From: Phytoamicus setariae
Lineage (GTDB): Bacteria > Pseudomonadota > Alphaproteobacteria > Rhizobiales > Rhizobiaceae
Reading direction: 5' to 3'
Length of the DNA: 64,000 nucleotides
NCBI RefSeq assembly: GCF_016722925.1
Contig: NZ_JAEQNC010000006.1
Coordinates: forward strand, 334,555-398,554
Position numbers and translations under genes: made by a program. The notes under the pieces are model-generated. The model saw nothing but the letters and a program-made list of their open reading frames with translations, was not told the DNA's origin and did no database searches. Of this stretch, positions 18,377-26,648 are shown piece after piece; within the stretch, counting starts at the first letter, position 1, and the number at the start of each line of letters is the position of its first letter.

Positions 18377-20311
18377 CTATTTCGACCAGGGCAGCCCCGC
18401 GGCCTCGAGCATGGGCCAGAGTCGCTCGCGAAAATACGGCCCCCGCGCCAGCAGCAGTTGCTCTATGTACCGACCGTTGAGCAGGAGGTTGTTCTGCCTG
18501 ACTTCGGCCACGCCCAACCGGGCCTCATCGGAATTCCCGATGGCTTCATGCGCGGCCGCCCGCAGCAGGCGCGCCCAGTTGTATTCCGGAAGAACGGTCA
18601 GGAAACGATCAAGAAATGCAATCGCGTCGTGGTAGTTGCCCGAAGCAATACAGGCGTCGCTTCGGAAAAGAAAAATCGGATGGTAATCGGGGCTGACCTG
18701 ATCTGCCTGATCGAAGGCCGCATGCGCCTCCTCGATCCGATCCGCATAAGTCAGTCCAATCCCCAGCCAGGTGTGGAACTCTCCATCATTGGGGTTCAGA
18801 TCAACCGCCCTCGTCAGCCCGTCGAGACCCGCCCGGATATTGCCAAGATAGGTCTCGGCCAGACCGAAAGCACTCAACAGGTAAGGTTCCCGGTCATCGA
18901 TCTGCAGTCCGGCCGTCACAATATCGCGCGCCTGCATGAAAGCGCGTATGGGGTTGCCGAGCCAGCCATTGAAGCTGGAATGGAAATTGATCCAGGCAAG
19001 GCTCTCGCGAACCAGTACATGATCTGGATCAATGGTGAGAATGCGGTTGCACAGCCGCCGGGCTCGGATCATCCCGGTCAATGTCGGCCGCTCAACGTGA
19101 TGGAAAACCTTGAGGTAGAGATTTCCGTCGGTAACCTTTTCCGCGCCATCCACGCTGGAGCTTTCGCTGGCATGTTTCATCAGGATCTGAAAGAGGTTAC
19201 CGCTGATCTTGCGTACCAGTCTGTCCTGCCCGGCCATGGAGGTTGCATTCTCGCCCGAATACTTGCGGCTCCATATCTGCGTACCACTGTGGACCGAAAC
19301 CAGTTGTGCCAGGGTCCATCCAGTTTCGCCTAGCCCTTGGAAAGCGATTTCGAGAATGTAATCAGCGCTGACGAGCGCTCCGATCTCTTCCACCGTATGT
19401 TCGCGTGCCTTGAACGCAAGCATGGTCGCGGCGGCAACGACTGAAATCGGAGAGAACCGGCCCACTTCCCCGATCAGTTTTCGTGTGAGGGATTCAGCCA
19501 CGTGGCTGTCGTCGCCACGGTCGGATAGGCTGACGATTGGCAGGATGGCCAGTCTGGGTTTGCCGCTGGCAAGATAGTTCCGTTGTGTCGGATCCCGCGG
19601 GTTGCGGATGCCAGCGATCAACTGCCGGGTCTCCGCATCGGGTATAACGTCAAGATCGGCCTTGAATTGCGCGCCGAGGGTTTCGTAATATCGGATGGCT
19701 CGTGCCCGTTCGCCGCGCGACAGATAATTGCGCAGCACTATCCTGTGGGACGGTTCATGATAGGGGTCATGCCGCAGCAGGCAACGAGCCGCCGCCACGG
19801 CCTGTTCCTTGTCGCCGGATTTCTCCAGGCTATTGGCAATCCGCATAAGACAATCGAACAGCAGATCATGATGTCGGTCACGCTCGCTGCGCAGCCACAC
19901 TTCAAGCGTTTCGTCCGAAAAATTCAGACCTTCGAGAAATTCCCCCTCATAGTAATCCAGCCTTTCCGGCAGCAGTCCGCTTGCGGCTGCAGCCACCAAA
20001 GCCTGAACATCGGTGACCAACTCACCGTCTTGCACCCAACCTGCTTCATTGTCGAACATGAAAGGTTCAGCGCCATGTCCCTCCATGGCGTGCCGGATCG
20101 TGAAAAACGCCTGCCGTAGACTGTTGCGTGCGTGATCCTCCGTGCGTTCGGCCCAAAGGGTGCCGGCCAGTTTCGACCGCGATATCGGCCGTCCATTAGA
20201 AAGGGCCAGCATAGCGATAAGCGCCTGGTGCTTCCGCGAGCCGATAGCGATGCTCTCGCCGGTCGCGGCGAGCAGCTGGAAACGGCCGAATAGGCGCAGC
20301 ACGAAACCCAT
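18377..20311 (-). CDS. BTAD (SARP-like) regulator with TolB-like domain
   Basis: A 644-residue protein. The N-terminus is an OmpR-like winged helix (LRLFGRFQLL, GSRKHQALIAMLALS, LAGTLWAERTEDHARNSLRQAF), followed by a bacterial transcriptional activation domain (residues about 95-240; YEGEFLEGL, RCLLRHDPYHEPSHRIVLRNY). Next comes the TolB-like block (LAILPIVSLSDRGDDS) and TPR-like helices. It is probably a cytoplasmic activator. Its stop lies 84 bases before the RTX-linked GH114 gene, so it may control that gene and the two cyclases beyond it. Confidence 0.9.
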   Translation of the reverse strand: MGFVLRLFGRFQLLAATGESIAIGSRKHQALIAMLALSNGRPISRSKLAGTLWAERTEDHARNSLRQAFFTIRHAMEGHGAEPFMFDNEAGWVQDGELVTDVQALVAAAASGLLPERLDYYEGEFLEGLNFSDETLEVWLRSERDRHHDLLFDCLMRIANSLEKSGDKEQAVAAARCLLRHDPYHEPSHRIVLRNYLSRGERARAIRYYETLGAQFKADLDVIPDAETRQLIAGIRNPRDPTQRNYLASGKPRLAILPIVSLSDRGDDSHVAESLTRKLIGEVGRFSPISVVAAATMLAFKAREHTVEEIGALVSADYILEIAFQGLGETGWTLAQLVSVHSGTQIWSRKYSGENATSMAGQDRLVRKISGNLFQILMKHASESSSVDGAEKVTDGNLYLKVFHHVERPTLTGMIRARRLCNRILTIDPDHVLVRESLAWINFHSSFNGWLGNPIRAFMQARDIVTAGLQIDDREPYLLSAFGLAETYLGNIRAGLDGLTRAVDLNPNDGEFHTWLGIGLTYADRIEEAHAAFDQADQVSPDYHPIFLFRSDACIASGNYHDAIAFLDRFLTVLPEYNWARLLRAAAHEAIGNSDEARLGVAEVRQNNLLLNGRYIEQLLLARGPYFRERLWPMLEAAGLPWSK

Positions 20312-20434
20312 CTTCTCACTTCCCCAGGAGGAAATTAACGAGCCTGTAACGTGGCTATAACGCCGGGGAAGCGAACGACTGACATAATCCCCCTCGACGA
20401 GGTTTCAGTTACAACTAGACTAGGATTTGCGAAA

Positions 20435-21151
20435 ATGTGCAAGCATCTGTTCGCCCTGGCTACTGTTCTACTTATGGTGCAAACGGCACATTCCCAGACA
20501 CGCAGTTGTGTTGACATAGCTCTTGTACTGGCGGTCGATGGATCCGGCAGCATCACTGAACAGGAGTATGCGTTTCAGAAGTTTGCGATAGCAGATGCTT
20601 TCCGGGATAAAGAAGTACTCTCCGCACTGAACAAAGCAGGGGTTGTGGCGCTGTCGACCGTATTCTGGGGCGATGGAGATTTTTCAACCCAGAAGCTCGA
20701 CTGGTTTGTCGTGTCGCGACGTCGTGATGCGGAGCCGTTCGCCCGCGCAATGGAAAACAACCAACGTCTCGTGTTCGGCAACACCGATATCGGTAGCGGT
20801 ATATGGAGCGCGCTTGACCTGTTATCAAACCCGCTGATTTGCGCAGCCAGATCGATCATCAACGTCTCCGGCGATGGGAAGGAAACGATTGCGCCCAAAC
20901 GTCGGCAAGTTGCATCGTTGCCAGCGGCACGCCAGCGAGCGAAGGAGATGGGCGTCACAATTAATGCATTGGTTGTTTCCGACGACGTTGGCGATCTCGC
21001 CGGCTATTATCGCAAGGACGTGATTGTCGGAGCCGATTCTTTTGTCATGGACATACCCAGCTTTGCCGACTACCGCGCTGCCATCAAGCGGAAGCTCATC
21101 AAGGAGCTTTCATCCAAAACAGTAGCCTCGCTCGTCCATCAGTCCAGGTAA
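20435..21151 (+). CDS. DUF1194 von Willebrand-like secreted protein
   Basis: A 238-residue protein. I take the ATG at 20435 (MCKHLFALATVLLMV), which gives a signal peptide ending near TAHSQ and has AGGA nine bases upstream; an earlier in-frame start at 20351 would hide that signal. The mature part is a DUF1194 domain: the MIDAS loop DGSGS follows the VDIALVLAV strand, with NTDIGSGIW and VSGDGKE further on. It is likely a periplasmic metal-dependent adhesion-type fold. It diverges from the BTAD regulator gene. Confidence 0.88.
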   Translation: MCKHLFALATVLLMVQTAHSQTRSCVDIALVLAVDGSGSITEQEYAFQKFAIADAFRDKEVLSALNKAGVVALSTVFWGDGDFSTQKLDWFVVSRRRDAEPFARAMENNQRLVFGNTDIGSGIWSALDLLSNPLICAARSIINVSGDGKETIAPKRRQVASLPAARQRAKEMGVTINALVVSDDVGDLAGYYRKDVIVGADSFVMDIPSFADYRAAIKRKLIKELSSKTVASLVHQSR

Positions 21152-21179
21152 GCGTTGCTTCGAATTGAGAGGATCGACC

Positions 21180-21731
21180 TCAGCAGCGAGAGTCCAGCAT
21201 CTCTCCCAGCCGTCTGACAGTGTTCCAGTTTCGCGTCGTGCCAATTCCGCCCATACGGCCCGGTGCCAGCACGCCAGGCAACTTCGACTCGCTCGGTTTG
21301 CCAGCAAATGCGATCCACAGATCGCCATCGACAAGGCAGACTTGCTCACCGTTTGCCTGGACGCGTCTACAGCGATCCAGAACCTGTTCTTCGGCACGTT
21401 GCCGCATGACGCGCACGACAACCCGATCGGGTGTGCTGGCACTCTCGTCAGGAAAAGGGTTTGCGGCGATCAATACACGCCACCTGTCTGCATTCCGGAT
21501 GATGATATCCACATGCTTGCCATGGAACGCCGCAAAGGCGGCCTCTAAAGCTGCTTCAATGTCGCTTACCGGTTGATCGTCGGCTTCGAAAATCAGATTG
21601 CCGGTCGAGACCAGCGTTCTTGTATTGCCAAACCCGAGCTTCTCGGCGACGCGACGAAGATCGGCCATCGCGACACGACGCTTCCGATCGATTATGACAG
21701 AGTAAAGCAGCGCGACATAGGTGGCCATCAA
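21180..21731 (-). CDS. DUF1697 family protein
   Basis: A 183-residue protein of the DUF1697 family: ATYVALLYSV, the MADLRRVAEKLGFGNTRTLVSTGNLIFEA block, and GIGTTRNWNTVRRLGEM at the C-terminus. The family is widespread and its biochemical role is unknown. Its first ATG overlaps the stop of yidD by four bases, so it is translationally coupled to yidD and, through it, to the IscU-like gene. Confidence 0.9.
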   Translation of the reverse strand: MMATYVALLYSVIIDRKRRVAMADLRRVAEKLGFGNTRTLVSTGNLIFEADDQPVSDIEAALEAAFAAFHGKHVDIIIRNADRWRVLIAANPFPDESASTPDRVVVRVMRQRAEEQVLDRCRRVQANGEQVCLVDGDLWIAFAGKPSESKLPGVLAPGRMGGIGTTRNWNTVRRLGEMLDSRC

Positions 21732-22096
21732 TTGCCTACCGGCTTTTGGCGCCAGTACGTCCAGGGAAAATACCAGTGCATGCGGCTCTCCAACCGCTCA
21801 GGTACAGGATCGACGCCCCAAGTACCGCCGGGACCGCATCGCACCACACGAAATAACGTCATCCAGCCGCCCGCCCACAGACCGTGACGCGCAATCGCCT
21901 CGTAACCGAATTCGGAGCAAGTCGGCATATGCCGACACGAACTGCCGACAAGGCTAGACAGGGTGAGTTGGTAAAGCCGGATGAAGCCCATGCCGAACAA
22001 ACGCTGCGGTGTCTTCGGGAAAGGGCCGGACCAATTGCGGCCTTTCTGCTTTATGCCCCCGGACCCGGTATGCCCGCAATCAGGCTGGCTGCACAT
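21728..22096 (-). CDS. yidD: Membrane protein insertion efficiency factor YidD
   Basis: A 122-residue YidD protein. The family core is clear: FIRLYQLTLSSLVGSSCRHMPTCSEFGYEAIARHG, with the three conserved cysteine positions, and the RVVRCGPGGTWGVDPVP tail. It assists YidC in inserting inner-membrane proteins. It is usually near rnpA/yidC, but in rhizobia it often sits beside an IscU-like gene, as here. The ATG at 22096 overlaps the end of that gene by 17 bases and keeps the conserved GRNWSGPFPKTP leader. Confidence 0.93.
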   Translation of the reverse strand: MCSQPDCGHTGSGGIKQKGRNWSGPFPKTPQRLFGMGFIRLYQLTLSSLVGSSCRHMPTCSEFGYEAIARHGLWAGGWMTLFRVVRCGPGGTWGVDPVPERLESRMHWYFPWTYWRQKPVGN

Positions 22097-22523
22097 TGCG
22101 GGCCGCCTCGATCTGGCCAAGACAATCGATAACTGCATCGAACGTCAGCATGGTCGACGCATGACGCGCCTTGTAGTCCTTGACCGGGCGCAGAAACCGC
22201 ATGTCCTCAAAGCGCCCGACAGGTCCCTCGCCATTGTCCTTCAACATGGCCAGCATGTCGATGCGCGCCTGCTTCAACTCGTCGCGCGACGCGCCGATCA
22301 CATGCCGCGCCATGATTGACGATGATGCCTGGCCCAGAGCGCACGCCTTGACATCATGTGCGAAAGCACTGACCACCTCTCCATCCATCCTCAGCCAGAC
22401 CTTGACCTTGGATCCGCAGAGCTTTGAGTGCGCCTGCGCCACCGCGTCAGCCGCCGCCAGCGTGCCAATCAGCGGAATATTTCCCGCAAATTCGAGGATC
22501 TTCGTATTGTAGATGTCATCCAT
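22080..22523 (-). CDS. IscU/SufU-like iron-sulfur scaffold protein
   Basis: A 147-residue protein of the NifU N-terminal/IscU fold: residues 1-16 MDDIYNTKILEFAGNI, HSKLCGSKVKVW with the first cysteine, HDVKACALGQASSSIM with the second, and AVIDCLGQIE with the third. These cysteines would hold a nascent [2Fe-2S] cluster. The DGE-and-HD arrangement around them is like SufU-type proteins rather than classical IscU. It is the first gene of a three-gene overlapping operon with yidD and DUF1697. Divergent from folE across 326 bases. Confidence 0.9.
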   Translation of the reverse strand: MDDIYNTKILEFAGNIPLIGTLAAADAVAQAHSKLCGSKVKVWLRMDGEVVSAFAHDVKACALGQASSSIMARHVIGASRDELKQARIDMLAMLKDNGEGPVGRFEDMRFLRPVKDYKARHASTMLTFDAVIDCLGQIEAARNVQPA

Positions 22524-22614
22524 GGCTTGTCACAGTTCTTATCGCAATATTTCGTTGTACGGTGCGAACCGGGCAGGATATTCCGCCGTATCCCTTAAAA
22601 AGGCAACGCCCCCC

Positions 22615-22642
22615 TTTGCCACGGACTATCCGTTACTATATT
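22615..22642 (+). promoter_or_regulatory. Likely promoter in front of folE leader
   Basis: TTTGCC at 22615-22620 and TATATT at 22637-22642 are 16 bases apart, a reasonable sigma-70-type match. It would start transcription just before the structured region that precedes folE. Confidence 0.5.
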
Positions 22643-22646
22643 GTAT

Positions 22647-22809
22647 GTCGCGATGGGGCGACAGATTTGCAAGAGCAATCGGTAGCCTGTTGTTTGGGAA
22701 ACCGTGCCGAAGGACCGTCACTGAGACGATGGGCCCGAGGCCCCGGAACCCGCCAACGGAACCCATGCCTGCAGGGACAGGTGAATGGCCAGCGGCGAGT
22801 AGTCCGATT
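22647..22809 (+). ncRNA. Structured RNA candidate upstream of folE
   Basis: By hand, nested pairings form an elongated fold: AATCGG 22677-22682 with CCGATT 22804-22809; CCTGT 22686-22690 with ACAGG 22777-22781; TGGG 22695-22698 with CCCA 22762-22765; CCGT 22702-22705 with ACGG 22756-22759. Inside sit CGTC/GACG (22716-22728) and GGGCC/GGCCC (22731-22743). A short 5' hairpin lies at 22647-22662. A promoter lies just upstream. No coding frame is convincing here. It could be a stand-alone small RNA or the leader of folE. Confidence 0.5.
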
Positions 22810-22820
22810 TAGATGATCAA

Positions 22821-22843
22821 GATTCCGGGAAGGAATCAAGAGG
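22821..22843 (+). promoter_or_regulatory. Hairpin touching the folE Shine-Dalgarno
   Basis: GATTCC at 22821-22826 pairs perfectly with GGAATC at 22832-22837, loop GGGAA. The Shine-Dalgarno AAGAGG (22838-22843) starts on the very next base, six bases from the folE ATG. This placement suits control of ribosome access. Alphaproteobacterial folE genes are known to carry the folE-motif (THF-II) riboswitch, but I could not confirm its consensus here. Confidence 0.45.
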
Positions 22844-22849
22844 CCGTTC

Positions 22850-23473
22850 ATGGATGCAGTAGTGAAGAAGTTCGCCCGTGAGGACGATGTACCCCACCAA
22901 CCCACAAAGAAAGAAGCCGAGGATGCGGTTCGCACCCTGTTGCGCTACATCGGCGAGGATCCCGACCGCGAGGGGTTGCTTGACACCCCTGCGCGGGTCG
23001 TGAAGTCCTACCGCGAATTGTTTTCAGGCTATCATGATTCTGCCGAGGAAGTCCTTGGCCGTATGTTCGAGGAAGTGGCCGGCTATGACGATATCGTCAT
23101 GGTGCGCGACATTCCGTTTTTCTCGCATTGCGAACATCACATGGTGCCGATCATGGGCAAGGCGCATGTCGCCTACCTGCCGGACGGTCGTGTACTCGGT
23201 CTTTCGAAGATCGCTCGCGCGGTCGACATCTTCGCCAAGCGCCTGCAAACGCAGGAGGCCATGACCGCACAGATTGCCAAGGCTATCGACGACACCCTCA
23301 GGCCACGCGGCGTTGCAGTGCTGATCGAGGCCGATCACATGTGCATGGCCATGCGCGGCGTCAAGAAACTCGGCGCATCCACAATGACGACCACATTTAC
23401 CGGGGCGTTCAAGAAGGATCCGCGCGAGCAGGCTCGGTTCATGTCGATGCTGCGCGGCTACGGTCCGCTGTAA
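22850..23473 (+). CDS. folE: GTP cyclohydrolase I
   Basis: A 207-residue GTP cyclohydrolase I, the first enzyme of tetrahydrofolate synthesis (GTP to 7,8-dihydroneopterin triphosphate). Key motifs: [19 protein letters not shown], the zinc site in [12 protein letters not shown] (Cys and His), [13 protein letters not shown], and [13 protein letters not shown] carrying the third zinc ligand and substrate residues. Length and ends are normal for the decameric bacterial enzyme. It is followed after three bases by hisI and preceded by a possible regulatory leader. Confidence 0.98.
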   Translation: MDAVVKKFAREDDVPHQPTKKEAEDAVRTLLRYIGEDPDREGLLDTPARVVKSYRELFSGYHDSAEEVLGRMFEEVAGYDDIVMVRDIPFFSHCEHHMVPIMGKAHVAYLPDGRVLGLSKIARAVDIFAKRLQTQEAMTAQIAKAIDDTLRPRGVAVLIEADHMCMAMRGVKKLGASTMTTTFTGAFKKDPREQARFMSMLRGYGPL

Positions 23474-23476
23474 TCG

Positions 23477-23926
23477 ATGACGATCGAATTCGACGCCCCC
23501 TCCCGGGATAAGCTTGCGCTAGAGGAAGGTACTTCCTTTACGCCGAAGTTCGATGCCAACGGCCTGATCACGGCCGTTGTCACCGATGCGGACGACAATG
23601 CGCTGTTGATGGTCGCCCATATGAATGCCGAAGCACTGATGCTGACGCTGGATACGGGAATTGCCCATTACTTCAGCCGCTCCCGGGGCAAGATCTGGAA
23701 GAAGGGCGAAACTTCCGGAAATCTCCAGACCGTTGTCGACGTGCTGACGGACTGCGACCAGGACGCCTTGCTTATCAAGGTAAGGGTGGCCGGACACGAT
23801 GCGACCTGCCATACCGGACGCAGATCCTGCTTCTATCGGTCGGTGCGGATTACAGACGGCGTTCCGCGCCTGATCTCCATCGACGAACATCGCCACTTTG
23901 TTCCCTCGGAAGTATACAAAGCTTAA
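23477..23926 (+). CDS. hisI: Phosphoribosyl-AMP cyclohydrolase
   Basis: A 149-residue HisI without a fused HisE, as usual in rhizobia. It opens the adenine ring of phosphoribosyl-AMP in histidine synthesis. Visible: [29 protein letters not shown], the metal-binding DCDQDALL and the zinc-cysteine region [15 protein letters not shown]. The ATG lies three bases after the folE stop, so the two are co-translated; the pairing is a common rhizobial arrangement, with no shared pathway but with purine-ring chemistry in common. Confidence 0.97.
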   Translation: MTIEFDAPSRDKLALEEGTSFTPKFDANGLITAVVTDADDNALLMVAHMNAEALMLTLDTGIAHYFSRSRGKIWKKGETSGNLQTVVDVLTDCDQDALLIKVRVAGHDATCHTGRRSCFYRSVRITDGVPRLISIDEHRHFVPSEVYKA

Positions 23927-24048
23927 GTCAAGACTTGGCGCCTTGCTTCAATTCTGTACAGGCTGAAAGATTCTTTGATTTTCCTTAACCTGTTTGCGCA
24001 ACTAATGTCTTACATGCAAGTTGTTCAGCCAGCGTAGGATATCAAGTC

Positions 24049-25023
24049 ATGCTGAACTGGAATTTACACCGTCCGAACGACCCACCGGTCTCTCTGGAAC
24101 AGGGCGTCAGCACGATTGCCGGAGTACCGGGAACGATCGAAAAATCGAAACAGCCAAAACCGAAGATTGCGCTGGCACTTGGCGGCGGTGCGGCCCGTGG
24201 CTGGGCACATATCGGCGCGCTCAAGGCGCTCGATGAAGAAGGCATAGAAATCGGCATGATCGCCGGAACTTCGATCGGCGCCCTGGTGGGCGGATGCTAT
24301 CTGGCCGGAAAACTCGATGAACTGGAGACCTTCGCCCGATCGCTAACCATGCGCCGCATGGCGGCGCTGCTCGACTTCACAATCGGCGGCGGCGGCCTTT
24401 TTGCCGGCATGCGGCTGACGCGACGTATGCAGGAGCATCTCGAAGGATTGTCTATTGAAGGGCTGGATCGCCCCTTTATCGCTGTTGCAACGGAAATTCG
24501 TACGGGTCACGAGGTCTGGATCGAAACCGGCTCATTGATTACCGCAATCCGTGCCTCCTATGCTCTTCCGGGGATTTTTGAACCCGTATACAGCAACAAC
24601 CGGACGCTGGTGGACGGCGCACTGGTCAATCCCGTTCCCGTTTCGGTATGCCGCGCTTACGAGCAGCCACTGGTGGTGGCAATCAATCTTCACTACGACC
24701 TCTATGGCCGGTCGGCGGTGGTGAAGCACTCAGCCAAGGCCGACAAGTTGGAGCGCCAGTTCGAACGCGAGGGAGACCGCGGCAAGAGCGTCAACCTCGG
24801 CGTGACGAGCGTCATGGTCGAGGCGTTCAATATCATTCAGGATCGGATATCGCGCGCACGCCTTGCCGGTGATCCCCCGGACCTCGCACTTCAACCACGA
24901 CTGTCCGACATCGGGCTGTCGGAGTTCCATAGGGCCTCCGAACTCATCGATCGTGGCTATGAGGAAGTCAAAAGCAAGATCAGTGAGATCAGGCGGATGC
25001 AGGAAGTCATCCGCGCTTTTTGA
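24049..25023 (+). CDS. Patatin-like phospholipase
   Basis: A 324-residue patatin-domain protein. The oxyanion loop GGGAARGWAHIGAL (about residue 45), nucleophile GTSIG and the DGALVNPVPV aspartate make a complete Ser-Asp dyad. The extra C-terminal region (SVMVEAFNIIQDR onward) matches RssA/YchK-like bacterial proteins. It probably hydrolyses acyl lipids at the inner membrane face; no signal peptide. The N-terminal 40 residues are outside the domain. Confidence 0.92.
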   Translation: MLNWNLHRPNDPPVSLEQGVSTIAGVPGTIEKSKQPKPKIALALGGGAARGWAHIGALKALDEEGIEIGMIAGTSIGALVGGCYLAGKLDELETFARSLTMRRMAALLDFTIGGGGLFAGMRLTRRMQEHLEGLSIEGLDRPFIAVATEIRTGHEVWIETGSLITAIRASYALPGIFEPVYSNNRTLVDGALVNPVPVSVCRAYEQPLVVAINLHYDLYGRSAVVKHSAKADKLERQFEREGDRGKSVNLGVTSVMVEAFNIIQDRISRARLAGDPPDLALQPRLSDIGLSEFHRASELIDRGYEEVKSKISEIRRMQEVIRAF

Positions 25024-25068
25024 TGAAAGTTGGGCCGCAGCCATTGAAATTCTGCGGCCGCTAAATGG

Positions 25069-25497
25069 TCAACCTGCAATATAGGCTTTGATTTCCTCAG
25101 CTTCGCGCTCAATGGCGCGGATATGTGCCTTGACGACATCGCCGATGGAAATAATCCCGGCCAGATGACCGTTCTTCTCGACCGGCACATGTCGTGCCCG
25201 CTTGGCGCTCATCAGCGACATCAACTCGCCAATTGTCGTCTCTTCGCGGCAACGGTAGACATTTGGCCACATGATGGATGATACGGATTTTTCGAGACAA
25301 TCAACGCCCTGGCGGGCAATTGCCGAAACGATGTCGCGCTCGGCGAGAATGCCGGCGATGTGATCACCGCGATCAATGACGATCACGGCGCCGATGTGAT
25401 TGTCATTAAGCAGTTTGGCGGCGTCTCTAACGGAGGCCTGTGGCCCGATAGTCAGGACGTTCCGACCTTTTTCATCCAGGATAGCCTTCACACTCAT
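25069..25497 (-). CDS. Tandem CBS-domain protein
   Basis: A 142-residue protein made of two CBS domains (residues about 10-65 and 75-130; NHIGAVIVIDRGDHIAGILAERDIV and RARHVPVEKNGHLAGIISIGDVV). Such pairs bind adenosyl ligands such as AMP, ATP or NADH and act as stand-alone energy sensors. The ATG at 25497 is chosen because GAGGAG lies nearby upstream; a frame to 25539 would run through that site. It converges with patatin at 46 bases. Confidence 0.93.
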   Translation of the reverse strand: MSVKAILDEKGRNVLTIGPQASVRDAAKLLNDNHIGAVIVIDRGDHIAGILAERDIVSAIARQGVDCLEKSVSSIMWPNVYRCREETTIGELMSLMSAKRARHVPVEKNGHLAGIISIGDVVKAHIRAIEREAEEIKAYIAG

Positions 25498-25631
25498 GCA
25501 ACACTCCTCCTCGCACGGGTAGCGACAAATAGGTGGCACTTCGGGAGCAGGACAATTCCGAGCATGCCACCGTCGACGGAGCGATGGTGCGCCTGAAAAC
25601 AGGCGAATGCAAGAAAAAGCACTAATATAGG

Positions 25632-26348
25632 TTAGCGCTGCGCCTTGCGATCAAAAAGACCAAACGTCAGATACCCAAAGAGGAAGCCACCGACATGCGC
25701 CTGCCATGCGACGTTGTAGTTGCCATTCGAAGGCACGCCGGCGCCGTAAACGACGAGCGCATTGGAAAGGGCCCACACGATGATGAACATGATCACAGAG
25801 CGGTGGGTCAAAGCTTCGATAATGCCAAGCCTGGGGGCGTATTGAGAAAAGCGCATCGCCGGGGTGCCAGACAGAGGTAAAGAAAAACGACATGCAGCGC
25901 CAAAAGTCGCCGACACTACCCCGGATGCTCCGATGAGCACCACATTGGCAAAATCTGTCACATAGGCTTGAAAGAAGGCGCTTGCCACCGCTGAGGTAAT
26001 CCACAAAACGACGAACCGCACGCTGCCGATGCGCTGGGCAAGTGGGCTTGCGAAGGCGAGAAGCCAGGCGCAGTTGAAAATCAGGTGAATGAATCCACCA
26101 TGCAGAAAGGAATAGCCCACGGGACCGACGAACCAGCCAGCGTCCTGATCGAACAACGGATAAAGGTAACGCGCGGGCAGGAACGCCATTAACATCACGA
26201 ACCTGTTGTCCAGTTCGGCTGAAAGGATGTATTCGCGGGCAAGGTGAATGGCGACCATGGCGCCGACGAAGGCCACCAGAATGCCCGGGATATTGAACAC
26301 CGGTTCGGAAACGCGCCTCGCGCCTTCATTCTCAACCTGATTTTCCAA
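25632..26348 (-). CDS. Rhomboid family intramembrane serine protease
   Basis: A 238-residue rhomboid with six predicted membrane segments. The catalytic serine is in GASGVVSA (about residue 138) and the histidine is in WQAHVGGFLFGY (about residue 222). The HGGFIHLIFNCAWLLAF segment is the conserved HxxxHxxxN region. It would cleave transmembrane substrates in the inner membrane. It is transcribed from the right, and a hairpin with a T run lies in its leader region. Confidence 0.94.
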   Translation of the reverse strand: MENQVENEGARRVSEPVFNIPGILVAFVGAMVAIHLAREYILSAELDNRFVMLMAFLPARYLYPLFDQDAGWFVGPVGYSFLHGGFIHLIFNCAWLLAFASPLAQRIGSVRFVVLWITSAVASAFFQAYVTDFANVVLIGASGVVSATFGAACRFSLPLSGTPAMRFSQYAPRLGIIEALTHRSVIMFIIVWALSNALVVYGAGVPSNGNYNVAWQAHVGGFLFGYLTFGLFDRKAQR

Positions 26349-26391
26349 TGCAAAAAACTCCGAGCCGCAGGGATTGCCCGGTCATATCAGC

Positions 26392-26426
26392 AAAAAAAAT
26401 GCCGTCCAGCAAAGTTTGCGGACGGC
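26392..26426 (-). terminator. Intrinsic terminator-like hairpin in rhomboid leader
   Basis: GCCGTCC at 26401-26407 pairs with GGACGGC at 26420-26426; on the minus strand the stem is followed by A and then eight T. No annotated minus-strand gene lies upstream of it, while the rhomboid ATG is 44 bases beyond the T run. It therefore either ends a small RNA or acts as an attenuator of the rhomboid gene. Confidence 0.65.
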
Positions 26427-26648
26427 ACGATCGACATTATGGAGGTCTGACCGGACAAGTTGTGCTGAAGGTTTCCCTTCCTGATATGACGTGTAGCATG
26501 CCATTTGGACCGGATCGTGGCAATCGAAACCCAATTTTAACCTTAACGCGATCCGGGTGGTGGCGCCCCCTGCCCTGGCACGATTTTCGCGTCGCCTATC
26601 CTAGAAGCCCTGAATTCCGACTGTTCTGCGGGCATAGGACGTACCGAA

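Noticed and set aside
22647..22809. TPP riboswitch, suggested by CTGAGA in the folE leader
   Set aside because: The other conserved parts of the TPP aptamer are absent.
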